This document shows, piece by piece, positions 14,141-14,401 of a stretch of DNA of 14,401 nt. The position numbers and the translations under genes were made by a program. Source of the DNA: an uncultured Oscillospiraceae bacterium (GTDB lineage: Bacteria > Bacillota > Clostridia > Oscillospirales > Oscillospiraceae); NCBI GenBank assembly GCA_910587785.1, contig CAJUOA010000086.1, positions 1-14,401 on the forward strand, given 5' to 3'. The notes beneath the pieces were generated by a model. That model ran no database searches and had not been told where the DNA came from. It was given only the letters and a program-made list of their open reading frames with translations. Every line of letters starts with the position of its first letter. Position 1 is the first letter of the stretch.

Positions 14141-14401
14141 GCTTTTTATGGCCTTTTGATGTTATGGAGCTTTCTTTTTGATGGAAGAATCGATATGAAT
14201 AGTTCTTTTATAAAACGGATGATTCTGTGCGGTATTTTGAATTTTTGAAATCGATTTTCCGGTTTTGGGGAGCGATGGGTACCGTTGGACTACCAGGCAT
14301 CAATCATTCAAAAGCCTTGCAATTCCTTGGCTCATAACTGATATATTTAACATAGATTCCGGCTCTGCTACCAACCCGCCAAAATCCGCTACCAGCATTC
14401 C
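14141..14401. other. AT-rich right flank, no clear complete gene
   Basis: The composition drops sharply in GC after the terminator. No complete gene is supported. A leftward frame entering from the right edge stops at 14300-14302 and would encode an ending like GLVAEPESMLNISVMSQG...; it could be the 3' end of a gene outside the window. A second leftward frame is also open, stopping at 14308-14310, so neither is certain. No fibre, holin or lysin coding is seen here. Confidence 0.4.

Noticed and set aside
1225..14401. Attachment-site direct repeats flanking the cassette
   Set aside because: Only short matches such as TTTCCGG are shared by the two flanks, which is expected by chance.
1..14401. 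CRISPR arrays, tRNA or rRNA genes
   Set aside because: No regularly spaced repeats, and no tRNA or rRNA gene sequence was recognised; the boxA-like motif near 260 stands alone.

Overview
The window holds a compact, PBSX-like phage structural cassette: 18 intact genes read rightward from 1364 to 14092. They encode DNA packaging, head, connector, contractile tail and baseplate. The genes are GC-rich (by eye well above 60%), start after strong AAGGAGG-type ribosome sites, and often overlap by 1 to 4 or a few more bases. Protein types and gene order match Firmicutes PBSX/XkdE-XkdU elements. Together this suggests a GC-rich gut clostridium such as a Flavonifractor/Oscillibacter-like Oscillospiraceae. 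The taxon is an inference, not a reading.

Layout. Bases 1-384 are intergenic, with hairpins and a leftward promoter. A leftward, AT-richer DUF3800 gene fills 385-1170 and has its own promoter near 1215-1243. A perfect UUCG-capped intrinsic terminator reading rightward (1302-1326) lies just before the first phage gene. Then follow a shortened small terminase, large terminase and portal (1364-4190). Next come a prohead protease/scaffold, decoration protein and major capsid protein (4178-6517), then three connector or tail-completion proteins (6541-7732). The tail genes are sheath, tube, an unusual Pro/Glu-rich 287-residue protein, a LysM baseplate protein, a gpD-like hub, a spike, a gp25-like wedge, baseplate J and a DUF2313/tail I protein (7729-14092). 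A strong terminator follows at 14106-14140, then an AT-rich flank to the end.

How they would work together. The terminase would drive DNA through the portal into an HK97-fold shell matured by the protease. Connectors join the head to a tube-and-sheath tail tipped with a baseplate and a beta-helical spike.

The most notable points are absences. The small terminase lacks the usual N-terminal DNA-recognition domain. No ordinary tape-measure protein lies between tube and LysM gene; only the short low-complexity protein is there. No tail fibre, holin, endolysin, integrase, replication or repressor gene is visible. All 18 reading frames are nevertheless open, and the catalytic residues that can be checked are present. 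This fits a domesticated, possibly gene-transfer-agent-like or PBSX-like DNA-packaging particle with a very short or atypical contractile tail. That function is a hypothesis; a decayed prophage, or a prophage whose other modules lie outside the window, remains possible.
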